NCBI GenBank assembly: GCA_002731575.1
Contig: PCCE01000047.1
Coordinates: 1 to 64,000 of the forward strand
Length of the DNA: 64,000 nucleotides
Direction: 5' to 3'
Source of the DNA: Gammaproteobacteria bacterium
GTDB lineage: Bacteria > Pseudomonadota > Gammaproteobacteria > Pseudomonadales > Azotimanducaceae
The first letter of the stretch is position 1, and each line of letters begins with the position of its first letter. Of this stretch, positions 52,670 to 61,354 are shown in pieces. The notes under the pieces were generated by a model. It was not told the origin of the DNA. It saw nothing but the letters and a program-made list of their open reading frames with translations, and made no database searches. Both the position numbers and the translations under genes were made by a program.

Positions 52670-54313
52670 ATGAACGTAGTCGACGCCATTGCCCATGCCA
52701 TGAAGGCCGAGGGTATCGATATGCTTTTTGCGTATCCGGTGAACCCCCTAATTGAGGCTGCTGCCAAGGTCGACATTCGCACGGTTATCGTGCGCCAAGA
52801 ACGTATTGGTTTGCATATGGCGGATGCGTATTCGCGTTTGTCGTCCGGCGACAAAATTGGCGTGTTCTGCATGCAGCATGGCCCTGGGGCGGAAAACGCC
52901 TTTGGTGGCGTGGCTCAGGCCTATTCTGAGTCGGTGCCTATTTTGGTGATTCCCGCCGGTTACCCGCGTCGGCTGGCCCACTACTACCCAAACTTTAACT
53001 CCACCTTGAATATGCAGCACATCACCAAGTGGGCGGAGCCTATTACCATGGGCAAGGCGGTGCCCGAGGTGCTGCGCCGGGCGTTCTTCCAACTGCGCAA
53101 TGGCCGACCCGGGCCAGTGATGCTCGAGGTGCCGCTGGATGTTATGAACGAAGAAGTGCCCGACGACTGGATCTATGTACCTTCATTTAGCGCTAAGTCT
53201 GGGCCTGCACCTGACGACGTGGCGGCTGCAGCCAAGGCTCTTGCTGAAGCCCAGCACCCGGTGATTTACGCCGGTCAGGGTGTGCACTACGCCAAGGCGT
53301 GGGACGAACTCAAGGCGCTTGCTGAAACGTGGAACATTCCGGTTACCACCAGCATTGAGGGCAAGAGTGCGTTTCCGGAAAATCATGCGTTGTCGCTGGG
53401 TAGCGGTGGCCGTGCTAACGCTCGGCAGGTGAAGCAGTACTTGGCCGAAGCCGATGTGATCTTTGGCGTAGGCGTGTCTTTTGCTTTGACGGCCTTTGGC
53501 GTGCCCATGCCAGCCAACAAAGACGGCGCGAAAACCCTCATTCATGCCACCTTGGACCCCATGGATCTGAACAAAGACGTGCCAGTACAGTACGGCTTGA
53601 TTGGCGATGCCAAACTCACCCTGCAGGCGCTGAGCGCTGCGATGGAGAAGCACCCGAAGACACCAGCCCAACAGCGCGCTGCCGAGCCGGAGAAAATAGC
53701 CGCTATTAAGGCCGAGTGGCGCAGCGAATGGCTGCCCAAGCTCACCAGCAACGACACCCCCATTAACCCTTATCGGGTGGTTGCCGAGCTGGACCGTTTA
53801 GTAGACAAAGACAATGTGGTTATTACTCACGATGCAGGTAGCCCGCGTGACCAAACTACACCGTTTTGGGAGTCTACTACGCCGCTGTCCTACATCGGTT
53901 GGGGTAAATCTACCCAACTCGGTTACGGGCTGGGGCTTGCCATGGGCGCGAAACTCGCGGCTCCAGAAAAACTGTGCATCAATGTGTGGGGTGATGCGGC
54001 CATTGGCTTTACCGGCATGGACTTTGAAACCGCCGTGCGCGAGAACATTCCCATTTTGTCGATTTTGTTTAACAACTTTTCCATGGCGATTGAAATTCCC
54101 ATCATGCCGGTGTCCCAAGAAAAATATGGGGCCATTGAAATTTCCGGCCACTATGCCGACATGGCCAAGGCCTTTGGCGGCTATGGCGAGCGGGTTACAG
54201 ACCCCAACGACATTGTGGCGGCTCTTGAGCGCGGTATTGAAGCCACACGCAATGGCCAAGCGGCGCTGCTGGAATTTATTACCAGCCAAGAAATTGATAT
54301 TTCTAACGAGTAG
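52670..54313 (+). CDS. Thiamine-pyrophosphate-requiring enzyme
   Basis: A 547-residue TPP enzyme of the acetolactate synthase / decarboxylase superfamily, only distantly similar to the one at 20162. Glu44 (VRQERIGLHMADAYSRL) is the cofactor-activating residue; the TPP/Mg motif is GDAAIGFTGMDFET (Asp442) to LFNNFSMAIE. The N terminus AYPVNPLIEAA departs from the usual YPGG of acetolactate synthase. AGGAGAG lies before the ATG. The gene is followed after 53 nt by an MDR oxidoreductase, suggesting a two-step conversion. Substrate unknown. Confidence 0.85.
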   Translation: MNVVDAIAHAMKAEGIDMLFAYPVNPLIEAAAKVDIRTVIVRQERIGLHMADAYSRLSSGDKIGVFCMQHGPGAENAFGGVAQAYSESVPILVIPAGYPRRLAHYYPNFNSTLNMQHITKWAEPITMGKAVPEVLRRAFFQLRNGRPGPVMLEVPLDVMNEEVPDDWIYVPSFSAKSGPAPDDVAAAAKALAEAQHPVIYAGQGVHYAKAWDELKALAETWNIPVTTSIEGKSAFPENHALSLGSGGRANARQVKQYLAEADVIFGVGVSFALTAFGVPMPANKDGAKTLIHATLDPMDLNKDVPVQYGLIGDAKLTLQALSAAMEKHPKTPAQQRAAEPEKIAAIKAEWRSEWLPKLTSNDTPINPYRVVAELDRLVDKDNVVITHDAGSPRDQTTPFWESTTPLSYIGWGKSTQLGYGLGLAMGAKLAAPEKLCINVWGDAAIGFTGMDFETAVRENIPILSILFNNFSMAIEIPIMPVSQEKYGAIEISGHYADMAKAFGGYGERVTDPNDIVAALERGIEATRNGQAALLEFITSQEIDISNE

Positions 54314-54366
54314 GCCATCGCCCTGCTTCAACACTATCACTGTATCAATCAACTGAGAGAACCCTT

Positions 54367-55362
54367 ATGAAAGCACGCGCTGTTGCCCTGCAATCCCGCC
54401 CGGTGGGTATGCCCAAAACCGACGACTTTCAAATCATCGAAATCGACGCTCCGGACCCCCAAGACGGCGAGATACAGGTAAAAAATGTCTGTATGTCGGT
54501 AGATCCCTACATGCGCGGACGCATGTATGACCGCAAGTCCTATGTGCCACCGTTTCAAATTGGTGAGGTACTCAGTGGCGGCAGCATTGGTCAGGTTACG
54601 GCGTCAGCCCACGCGGACTTCAATGTTGGTGACTATGTCTCTAGCAGCCATGGCTGGCGCGAGGGCTTTACCGCGTCAACTGCCGGCATTGAGCGCCTTG
54701 GTGATATCGCCGCTGCGCCTTCGCAGTACATTGGTGCCATCGGCATGCCGGGTATGACCGCCTATGTGGGTCTGTTGGAAGTGGGCGCGCTGCAAGACGG
54801 CGAGACCGTGTTCGTGTCTGGGGCCGCTGGTGCAGTAGGCAGCATTGTTGGCCAAATCGCCAAGCTCAAAGGTTGCACGGTTATTGGTAGCGCAGGCTCT
54901 GATGATAAAGCCCAATTGCTGCAGGACGAGTTGGGGTTCGACTACGGCTTTAATTACAACGACGGCAGCATTGTCGGTCACCTCAAGGAAGCCGCACCAG
55001 CTGGCATAGATGTGTATTTTGACAACGTGGGTGCCGACCATTTGCAGGCCGCCATTATGTGTATGCGTCCCAACGGTCGTATTCCACTGTGTGGTGCCAT
55101 AGCCACCTATAACGACACCGAGGCGCGTCCCGGGCCGAACAATTTGTCCATGGCCATCGGCTTGGGTCTTACTCTGCGCGGCTTCATTGTTAGCAACTTC
55201 ATGCATATGGCGCCGCAGTTTCGGGCCGATATGGAAGGCTGGGTGGGCAGCGGTGCGGTCACCACCAAGGAAACCGTCTACCAAGGCATTGAGCAAGCGC
55301 CAGATGCCTTTATCGGCCTATTCACCGGTGCCAATACCGGCAAGATGATCGTTAACTTCTAG
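54367..55362 (+). CDS. NADPH-dependent MDR oxidoreductase (CurA/LTB4DH-like)
   Basis: A 331-residue zinc-free medium-chain reductase. It shows SVDPYMRGRM, IGEVLSGGSIGQV, GMPGMTAYVGLLEVG, the nucleotide motif SGAAGAVGSIVGQIAKLKG and NGRIPLCGAIATYND, all characteristic of the leukotriene B4 dehydrogenase / curcumin reductase group, which reduces alpha,beta-unsaturated carbonyls with NADPH. It follows the TPP enzyme on the same strand by 53 nt. No zinc ligands are present. It lies upstream of the toxin-antitoxin-like pair, which has its own promoter. Confidence 0.9.
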   Translation: MKARAVALQSRPVGMPKTDDFQIIEIDAPDPQDGEIQVKNVCMSVDPYMRGRMYDRKSYVPPFQIGEVLSGGSIGQVTASAHADFNVGDYVSSSHGWREGFTASTAGIERLGDIAAAPSQYIGAIGMPGMTAYVGLLEVGALQDGETVFVSGAAGAVGSIVGQIAKLKGCTVIGSAGSDDKAQLLQDELGFDYGFNYNDGSIVGHLKEAAPAGIDVYFDNVGADHLQAAIMCMRPNGRIPLCGAIATYNDTEARPGPNNLSMAIGLGLTLRGFIVSNFMHMAPQFRADMEGWVGSGAVTTKETVYQGIEQAPDAFIGLFTGANTGKMIVNF

Positions 55363-55417
55363 GCAAGGCGAGCGCCCCTCCCCCTCCACCTCCCGCTCCA
55401 AAAAAACAAGCGGCGGC

Positions 55418-55446
55418 TTTACAGTCTAAATGGTACTGCTCATAAT
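55418..55446 (+). promoter_or_regulatory. Promoter of the HTH/nucleotidyltransferase pair
   Basis: TTTACA (55418-55423) and CATAAT (55441-55446) are exactly 17 nt apart, 69 nt before the HTH gene. The -10 lies within the palindrome at 55440-55471, so occupation of the palindrome should block RNA polymerase. Confidence 0.7.
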
Positions 55447-55471
55447 GGTATTCAATTGAATACCATTATGA
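55440..55471. promoter_or_regulatory. Perfect 32-bp palindrome, probable operator
   Basis: The half-site TCATAATGGTATTCAA is followed directly by its exact reverse complement, with no mismatch or spacer. It covers the -10 hexamer of the promoter in front of the HTH gene. This is the expected form of an autoregulatory operator bound by a dimeric antitoxin. Confidence 0.85.
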
Positions 55472-55514
55472 ATTCCGCTGTGCATAGCATAGTGAATGCC
55501 GTTAGGGGGCAGCC

Positions 55515-55850
55515 ATGAACAACACCTCAACCAACTGGGCCAGCACGTTGCTGCGCAATGCATGGCAAGACAGCGGCCTGAGCCTGCGCCAGCTGGGTCG
55601 GCAGGCGAACACCTCACATGCAACCCTGAATGCCTATATGAAGGGCAGCAAGGCGCCGAGTACAGCCACACTGGAACGCATCATCGCAGCCTGTGGCTAT
55701 GCCATGGACGTTTCCCTGCGACCACGAATTCGCTTCAGCAATGGCGTACCCAGAGGACAGGAGCTGGCCGAGGTACTGATGCTGGCCGAGCAGTTCCCCG
55801 CAAAACCCAGCAAACGCTTAAACGCGCCAATTTTTCCTCGCGCGGGTTAA
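55515..55850 (+). CDS. HTH (Xre-type) regulator, probable antitoxin
   Basis: A 111-residue DNA-binding protein. A helix-turn-helix is recognisable at residues about 22-60: LSLRQLGRQANTSHATLNAY, then KGSKAPSTATLERIIAACGY. The C-terminal half is basic and probably flexible, as in antitoxins that wrap their toxin. AGGGGG precedes the ATG. Eight nt separate its stop from the start of a nucleotidyltransferase-fold gene, and the promoter carries a perfect palindrome, so it probably represses its own operon. Antitoxin function is inferred from this arrangement. Confidence 0.78.
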   Translation: MNNTSTNWASTLLRNAWQDSGLSLRQLGRQANTSHATLNAYMKGSKAPSTATLERIIAACGYAMDVSLRPRIRFSNGVPRGQELAEVLMLAEQFPAKPSKRLNAPIFPRAG

Positions 55851-55858
55851 CCCTGACG

Positions 55859-56401
55859 ATGCATCTGGTGGACAAAATTCGTAGCTGCCACGAGACCCTT
55901 GCGGCGGCCCAAGTACCCCACGCCTTTGGCGGCGCCTTGGCGCTGGCTTGGTGTACTGGCAGTGCTCGCGGCACCATTGATATCGACGTGAATCTTTTTG
56001 TTGGCAAAGACCAAATTCCCAGGGTGCTACAGGCCCTCCCTGACGGTGTGACTTGGACTCAAACCGACCGCAAGCGTCTGCAGCGCGACCTACAGCACCG
56101 ACTTTGGTGGCAACAAACACCGCTGGACTTGTTTTTTAACAGCACCGACTACCACGACGATTTGTTACAGCGTATTCATTGGGAAGACTTTGCTGGCAGC
56201 AAACTGCCTTTTATAAGCTGTCAGGATTTAGCGGTCTTCAAAGTGTTCTTCGATCGCACTAAGGACTGGGCCGACCTTGAAGCCATGCGTGACGCAGGAA
56301 CGCTGGATATGGCCTTTGTGGGCGGGGTGATTCGCCGCTACTTGGGGGAAGACGACCCGCGTCTGACGCGCTTGGCCAGCCTTAATCCGAACTCACCCTA
56401 G
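55859..56401 (+). CDS. Nucleotidyltransferase-fold protein, probable toxin (AbiEii/MenT-like)
   Basis: A 180-residue protein with the minimal nucleotidyltransferase fold: G24-G25 (HAFGGALALAWCTGSARGT), the carboxylates Asp41-I-Asp43 and Asp90 (PLDLFF), and a C-terminal KVFFDRTKDWADLEAM (Lys128, Asp139) as in AbiEii-type enzymes. MenT relatives block growth by adding nucleotides to tRNA. ATG 55859 lies 8 nt after the HTH stop; a longer frame from 55496 overlaps the HTH gene in another frame and is rejected. The partner here is an Xre-type HTH instead of the winged-helix AbiEi. Confidence 0.78.
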   Translation: MHLVDKIRSCHETLAAAQVPHAFGGALALAWCTGSARGTIDIDVNLFVGKDQIPRVLQALPDGVTWTQTDRKRLQRDLQHRLWWQQTPLDLFFNSTDYHDDLLQRIHWEDFAGSKLPFISCQDLAVFKVFFDRTKDWADLEAMRDAGTLDMAFVGGVIRRYLGEDDPRLTRLASLNPNSP

Positions 56402-56437
56402 CCGCGCCTAGTTCACCTTAGCTGGCACTAGTTCGCC

Positions 56438-57400
56438 TTAGCTTGGCGTGGCGATATAACCCCACACCTGATCGGCGCCCAAGCCCGCAAGGTGTTGCCC
56501 AAGCTTGGTCTGCCAATAAAACTCATTACCCCACTCGTCGCGCCACGCCCACAGCCTGCGGGTGAAGTGGTGTAAACGATGCTCGTAGGTATAGCCCATG
56601 GCACCGTGCACCTGATGCACCTGTTCGGCAACAATACCTACCGCCTCGCCTACCCGGGCCTTGGCGGCGGCAACTTCCTGCTCAAACCGCTCGGTGCCCA
56701 TGGCGTCAACACCCGCGTCGGCAGCCCGCTGAGAAGCCGCGACCTCTGTACCGACGACCGCCAGCGCATGCTGAATGGCCTGAAACTTGCTAATCGAGCG
56801 TCCGAACTGGCTGCGCTCGGCGGCAAATTGCAGACCTAAGTCGAGCACTGCCTGTAGGCAACCGGCCATCAGGTTAGCCCGGGCCAGCGCCAACTGCGCG
56901 TATGGGGCAGCGGCCAATTCAATACGCGACTGCTCGACGCCACCGCTCATGGTATCCCGGGCTTCACCGGCCAAATTAGTACTCTGGGCTTGGGTTGCGC
57001 TGTCGGTATAAACGCGCAGTTCGTGACTACCCGCCTCCACGCCAATCACCGTGGCCGACTCGCGACCCCATGCCACCTGCAGCACGGCATCGTCTGCCTG
57101 CGCGCCAATGCTGGCAAAACCTTGGGCGGGCGCTTGCGCCCCCAGCCACTGGTTGGCCAGTAAAATTTCGGCCATTGGCAGCGGCACTGCATAGCGCCCG
57201 CAGACTTTTAGGAAGGCGAACAGGTCCCGGGTGTCGGTACCACTGTTCGGGCTGCCCAACTGGTGAAAGCCGTTGTCGACAATTTGTTGCCACAGCTCGG
57301 CAGGAAAAGCCCCCTGCTCGGTGGCATCCCAAAGAGGCTTATCGCAGTGGTCGCCAAAAATCTTCTCGGCGCTATCAATGATCAGTTGTGAGGTATCCAT
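56438..57400 (-). CDS. Acyl-CoA dehydrogenase, short subunit
   Basis: A 320-residue ACAD-family protein, shorter than the usual 380 or more because the middle beta-domain is reduced. The C-terminal domain is clear: RSQFGRSISKFQAIQHALA and VHQVHGAMGYTYEHRLHHFTRRLWAWRDEWG. It begins 9 nt after a full-length ACAD (57410-58555). Such tandem pairs, one with a complete and one with a shortened middle domain, form alpha2beta2 enzymes in steroid side-chain and ring degradation. The same assembly is inferred here. Confidence 0.83.
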   Translation of the reverse strand: MDTSQLIIDSAEKIFGDHCDKPLWDATEQGAFPAELWQQIVDNGFHQLGSPNSGTDTRDLFAFLKVCGRYAVPLPMAEILLANQWLGAQAPAQGFASIGAQADDAVLQVAWGRESATVIGVEAGSHELRVYTDSATQAQSTNLAGEARDTMSGGVEQSRIELAAAPYAQLALARANLMAGCLQAVLDLGLQFAAERSQFGRSISKFQAIQHALAVVGTEVAASQRAADAGVDAMGTERFEQEVAAAKARVGEAVGIVAEQVHQVHGAMGYTYEHRLHHFTRRLWAWRDEWGNEFYWQTKLGQHLAGLGADQVWGYIATPS

Positions 57401-57409
57401 GAGAGTTCC

Positions 57410-58555
57410 TTAGCGCAGGCCCAGACCACGAGCGATAACGCCGCGCATGATTTCCCGGGTGCCGCCGCGCAGGGTAAAGGAGGGTGAGAGCATCAGGGTT
57501 TCTTCAAACGTCTCGCGAAACAGACGCTGTTTTTGCGGGTCGACAACGCTCAAATCCGGGACCACAAGCCGGGCGATTTCTGGCAGCACTTTCTCGAAGT
57601 TGTTACCCAGCTCTTTTACCAGTGCAGCCTCCACGCTGACATCTTTGCCTGCTTCCAGCATGCCCGCCACAGACAGCGACATACGGCGCAGGGTCATAAA
57701 GTGCGAGGCAATACGGCCAATTGCCGCAGCCTGATGAGGCGATGGATTAGCGCCGCAAATACGCACCAGTTCAACAAACACACGAAACGAGGACAAAAAG
57801 CGCTCGGGGCCACTGCGCTCGTAGGCCAGCTCTGAGGTGACCTGCTGCCAGCCGTTGCCCGGCTCACCAACGATTCGGTCTTTCGGCACCAGTACGTTAT
57901 CGAACACCACTTCGTTGAAATCTTCTCCGCCGGCCATGTTGCGTATTGGCCGGACTTTGGCGCCGTCGTTTTTTAAATCCACAATAATTTGCGAGAACCC
58001 GGCGTGGCGATTTTCCGACGCGGCCTCGGTGCGCACTAAGCAGATTATGTAGTGGTTGCGATGGGCGTCTGTGGTCCAAATTTTGGTGCCGTTAATACGG
58101 TAAGCGTCTCCCTCAGCAGTGGCCGTAGTACGCACGGACGCCAAGTCGGACCCGGTATCGGGTTCGCTCATGCCAATGGAAAAATAGCTTTCACCTCGGG
58201 CAATACCGGGCAAGTACTTTTGCCGCTGCTCAGGCGTGCCGAAACGCAGCAACAGTGGCCCGCTTTGCCGGTCGGCGATCCAGTGGGCACTTACCGGCGC
58301 GCCGGCAGCCAGCAGTTCTTCGGTTACCACCAGCCGGTCGAAATTGGTTTTGGCGCCGCCACCAACTTCCTCAGGCCATGTCATACCGATCCAGCCCTGC
58401 TCACCGAGCTTGTGCGAAAACTGCGCATCGTGGCCGGTAACAAAATCTGAATTAGGCTTGGGCAGGTGTTCGCGGTTGTCCTCGATAAAGTCCCGCACCT
58501 GCTGGCGCAGCACTTGAGATTGATCGTCTAAACTGACTCGATCGAATTGCAACAC
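57410..58555 (-). CDS. Acyl-CoA dehydrogenase, long subunit
   Basis: A 381-residue ACAD. Blocks: GWIGMTWPEEVGGGAKTNF, YFSIGMSEPDTGSDLASVRT, WTTDAHRNHYIICLVRTE, AYERSGPERFLSSFRVFVEL and a C-terminal LRGGTREIMRGVIARGLGL with the acid near the active-site tail. The start is GTG 58555, about 7 nt behind GGAGAGAG; a TTG next to it is equally possible, while the upstream ATG frame lacks a site. It is the first gene of a two-gene set with the short subunit. The AYERSGPER element is typical of large subunits in heteromeric ACADs. Confidence 0.86.
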   Translation of the reverse strand: MLQFDRVSLDDQSQVLRQQVRDFIEDNREHLPKPNSDFVTGHDAQFSHKLGEQGWIGMTWPEEVGGGAKTNFDRLVVTEELLAAGAPVSAHWIADRQSGPLLLRFGTPEQRQKYLPGIARGESYFSIGMSEPDTGSDLASVRTTATAEGDAYRINGTKIWTTDAHRNHYIICLVRTEAASENRHAGFSQIIVDLKNDGAKVRPIRNMAGGEDFNEVVFDNVLVPKDRIVGEPGNGWQQVTSELAYERSGPERFLSSFRVFVELVRICGANPSPHQAAAIGRIASHFMTLRRMSLSVAGMLEAGKDVSVEAALVKELGNNFEKVLPEIARLVVPDLSVVDPQKQRLFRETFEETLMLSPSFTLRGGTREIMRGVIARGLGLR

Positions 58556-58699
58556 AGTCTCTCTCCAACGTGTCTTTAGCCGCACTACACTACGCAGCGC
58601 ACAAAGTTGATGCAATGTTGCGAGTCACCCGAAACTTGTACAGGCCGCGAACCTGAACCCACCGTAGTGCTGGCCGGGTAGCTGTGGCACCATCTGCTC

Positions 58700-59101
58700 A
58701 TGCTTGACCCAACCGAATTACGCTATGCCTTCGAACCGGTTTTCACCGACATAAAAGAACGCTCCACTGTGGCCGAGAGCTTTATTGATCGAAGCCTTTA
58801 TCAGGTCTATGTGGCCACCCTGTGGGCGAATGTGGTGCTATCGCCGGGCGAGGCCGGTATTGACGAAGAAGACCTCGAAGACCTGCACGACTTAGTGGTG
58901 GGCGAGATAAAGGCCGTACTCGGCCAGCAGGAAGATTTAACCTCAGTTTTCACCTTCATCGACAGCAAAGCCGGTGAGCAGGCCATGCTTGAAGCCAAGC
59001 TGAATCAAACCCACAAAGACCTGCTGGCGTATTTTTCCAGCATGATCCTCGACCCGGACGGGCACAAAAAGTGGATGGACGAGATCCGCGATAATCTCTA
59101 G
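58700..59101 (+). CDS. Conserved hypothetical small acidic protein
   Basis: A 133-residue acidic, helical protein that I cannot assign. It lacks signal peptide, membrane segment, Cys pairs or known motifs. Features are FTDIKERSTVAESFIDRSLYQVYVATLWANVVL, a very acidic loop GIDEEDLEDLHDLV, and a C-terminal LLAYFSSMILDPDG. The ATG has only a weak upstream GGTAG. It is flanked by a divergent ACAD and convergent yjbQ. Reading-frame length and composition support a real gene. Confidence 0.65.
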   Translation: MLDPTELRYAFEPVFTDIKERSTVAESFIDRSLYQVYVATLWANVVLSPGEAGIDEEDLEDLHDLVVGEIKAVLGQQEDLTSVFTFIDSKAGEQAMLEAKLNQTHKDLLAYFSSMILDPDGHKKWMDEIRDNL

Positions 59102-59162
59102 CGGCCAACATCTTCCTCCCACATCGGCCTCACAAATCAGCCCCACAGGCTGGCCCAACCGC

Positions 59163-59573
59163 TTAACCCAGCACATTGACGATCAACGAGCGCGTGCGCG
59201 CACTATGTCGATGCTCCCAAAGATAAACCCCTTGCCAAACGCCAAGGGCGAGTTTGCCCTGCATCACCGGCACCGCTACCTGCACTGCGGTTAACGCCCC
59301 CTTAATATGGGCGGGCATATCGTCTGGCCCTTCTTCGGTGTGGGTGTAGATGGCGTCGTGTTCTGGCACCAGGCGCGACAACCAGTTCTGCAAGTCGGCC
59401 TGCACCGCAGGGTCGGCATTTTCCTGTATCAGCAGACTCGCCGAGGTGTGCCGAATAAACACCGTAGCAAGCCCGTCGGCAATACCGCTTTCGGCCACCG
59501 CCGCCTTGACCTGTGGGGTCACGTCATACAAACCCTGTCCGGCAACGCTCACATCAAACGGGTGATTACTCAT
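59163..59573 (-). CDS. yjbQ: YjbQ family (UPF0047) protein
   Basis: A 136-residue cytosolic protein. It has VFIRHTSASLLIQENADPAV, EEGPDDMPAHIKGALT and WQGVYLWEHR, with conserved His residues forming the likely active site. E. coli YjbQ has been linked to a secondary thiamine-phosphate synthase activity, but the physiological role of the family remains uncertain. It sits 9 nt after the TRAP large permease stop on the same strand, so it may be the last gene of that operon. Confidence 0.9.
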   Translation of the reverse strand: MSNHPFDVSVAGQGLYDVTPQVKAAVAESGIADGLATVFIRHTSASLLIQENADPAVQADLQNWLSRLVPEHDAIYTHTEEGPDDMPAHIKGALTAVQVAVPVMQGKLALGVWQGVYLWEHRHSARTRSLIVNVLG

Positions 59574-59582
59574 AAAACTTGC

Positions 59583-60866
59583 TCAGGTGTTTAGGTGCCA
59601 AAGGCTCAACTGTGGGAAGTAGGTAATTAACAGCAATGCCACAAGCAGAACCAGCAAAAACGGCAAGGTTGCCGCATACAACTCGGTAAGCGGTTTCTTG
59701 AAGCGGTAGCTGGCAATGAACAGATTCATACCTACCGGTGGCGTGAAGTAGCCGATTTGCATGTTCGCCAGAAAAATAATGCCCAAGTGCACCGGATGGA
59801 TGCCGTAGCCTACGGCAACTGGCAACAGCAGTGGCACCATGATGACCAGTGCCGAAAAAATGTCGAGCATTGCGCCGAGTAATAACAGCAGTATGTTGAG
59901 CAAAATCAGAAAACTCAGCGGGTCTTCAATGTACTGATTGACGAGCTGCAGCAGATATTGGGGCACCTCGGCATCGACCAAAAAGTTGGTAAACGCCAGT
60001 GCAATGCCAAGAATGAGCAAAATGCCGCCCACCATCACCATGGAATCTACCGCCACTTTCGACAGTTGCCGCCAAGCTACCTCTTTGTAGAGCACCACTT
60101 CAGCCAGCACCACATAGGCAGCGGTTACCGCCGCCGCTTCCGAGATGGCGAAGATACCGCCGAACACGCCGCCCAGCACCACAAAGGGCAGCGGCAGTTC
60201 CCAGCGCGCTGCCCACAGCGCACTGCGGACATTGACAATACCAAAGGGTATGCGAGGAATTTTGCCGCCACGGTGATGCCATAGGGTCCACAAAATTAGC
60301 AGCGAGAGCATCACACCCAGAGGAGCAACGCCAGCAATGAACAACTCGACAATGGTAAAGGACTCGCCAACACCAATCTGCTGAGCGATGACGCCGTACA
60401 AAATAAGCGGCACCGAAGGCACCAGCAGCAACCCTAAACTACCCGACGTTGTTACTAAACCAAGGCTGTATTTCTCGGTAAAGCCCGCTTCTTTTAAGGC
60501 CGGCATGAGCAGCGCGCCCAAAGCCACAATGGTCACCCCCGAGGCTCCGGTAAGCGCAGTGAAAACGGCGCAGGCCACAAAGGCCACCACCGCCAGACCG
60601 CTGGGCATCCAGCCAAACAGGCTTTGCATCAGGTTCACCAGCCGGGTAGAGGTATTGGCTTCACTGAGCAAATAGCCGCTGAAAGTAAACAGTGGCAGTG
60701 CCACTAGCAACGGGGTGTCGACTATGCGGTATAGCTCAATGCCAACAATGGCCAGCTCAATATCGGCGCTGTAAAAGCCCAGCATGGCCGCGCCCATGAG
60801 CACCGCGAACAGCGGTGCGCCCAAGGCTGCCATGGCAAGAATGACCGCTACGCCGAGCCAGATCAT
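59583..60866 (-). CDS. dctM: TRAP transporter large permease (DctM)
   Basis: A 427-residue inner-membrane protein with about 12 hydrophobic segments, the ion-coupled channel subunit of a TRAP transporter. Characteristic pieces are AVFTALTGASGVTIVALGALLMPAL, LGLVTTSGSLGLLLVPSVPLILYG and NMQIGYFTPPVGMNLFIAS. Its ATG overlaps the DctQ stop as ATGA, giving translational coupling. With DctQ, DctP and the TatT-like lipoprotein it forms one leftward operon importing an organic acid or other carboxylate. Confidence 0.93.
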   Translation of the reverse strand: MIWLGVAVILAMAALGAPLFAVLMGAAMLGFYSADIELAIVGIELYRIVDTPLLVALPLFTFSGYLLSEANTSTRLVNLMQSLFGWMPSGLAVVAFVACAVFTALTGASGVTIVALGALLMPALKEAGFTEKYSLGLVTTSGSLGLLLVPSVPLILYGVIAQQIGVGESFTIVELFIAGVAPLGVMLSLLILWTLWHHRGGKIPRIPFGIVNVRSALWAARWELPLPFVVLGGVFGGIFAISEAAAVTAAYVVLAEVVLYKEVAWRQLSKVAVDSMVMVGGILLILGIALAFTNFLVDAEVPQYLLQLVNQYIEDPLSFLILLNILLLLLGAMLDIFSALVIMVPLLLPVAVGYGIHPVHLGIIFLANMQIGYFTPPVGMNLFIASYRFKKPLTELYAATLPFLLVLLVALLLITYFPQLSLWHLNT

Positions 60867-61354
60867 GGTCTCAACGCCAGCAGCAAGTAGCGCAGCGCCA
60901 TAACCCCGCCGCCGATGGGCATAATGGCCTCACACACCCACGCGGGCACATCGCCAAAGGCGATGGCGTTATCGATGTATTCGTAATAAACAAACTGGCC
61001 GCTGCCGTAGGTGAAAAGCACCAGCACAGCGCAGGTAAACAGCCGCGTTAGCCGCGCTACCCAATGCTGGTGCTCGGACCGAATCATGCGGCCGATTAAG
61101 TCGATGCGAATATGGCTGTCGTCCCGGGAGGCCACCATGGCACCCACTAAGGCCACCCAAAGCACGGTGACCCTGACGAGGGAGTCACCCCAATAAAAGC
61201 CGCCGTCGAAGAAGTTGCGCAACATTACCTGCGTGGCGGCGACGCCAATCATCGTGCTCAGCAGGGCAACTAAAATACCGTCTTCCAAGCGGCGCAGTAA
61301 GGTCAGGGCACGAGTGAGGCCCTGCTCGGTCGCTTGGTCGTCGACAGAACTCAC
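60863..61354 (-). CDS. dctQ: TRAP transporter small permease (DctQ)
   Basis: A 163-residue membrane protein with four hydrophobic segments: GILVALLSTMIGVAATQVMLR, VTVLWVALVGAMVAS, LFTCAVLVLFTYGSGQFVYY and a C-terminal GGVMALRYLLLALRP. DSHIRIDLIGR between helices is typical of DctQ. Both ends overlap neighbours by 4 nt (ATGA), so it is coupled to DctP and DctM. Confidence 0.92.
   Translation of the reverse strand: MSSVDDQATEQGLTRALTLLRRLEDGILVALLSTMIGVAATQVMLRNFFDGGFYWGDSLVRVTVLWVALVGAMVASRDDSHIRIDLIGRMIRSEHQHWVARLTRLFTCAVLVLFTYGSGQFVYYEYIDNAIAFGDVPAWVCEAIMPIGGGVMALRYLLLALRP

Noticed and set aside
53798..54352. Long frames on both strands over the 3' half of the TPP enzyme
   Set aside because: The TPP/Mg motif frame is clearly the coding one; the others lack motifs and starts.
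54676..55296. 206-codon leftward frame opposite the MDR oxidoreductase
   Set aside because: It lies wholly antisense to a clear family gene, has no ribosome site or motif, and arises from codon bias of the real frame.
55496..55858. Upstream extension of the nucleotidyltransferase frame
   Set aside because: It overlaps the HTH gene in another frame, and an ATG at 55859 follows the HTH stop at normal operon spacing.
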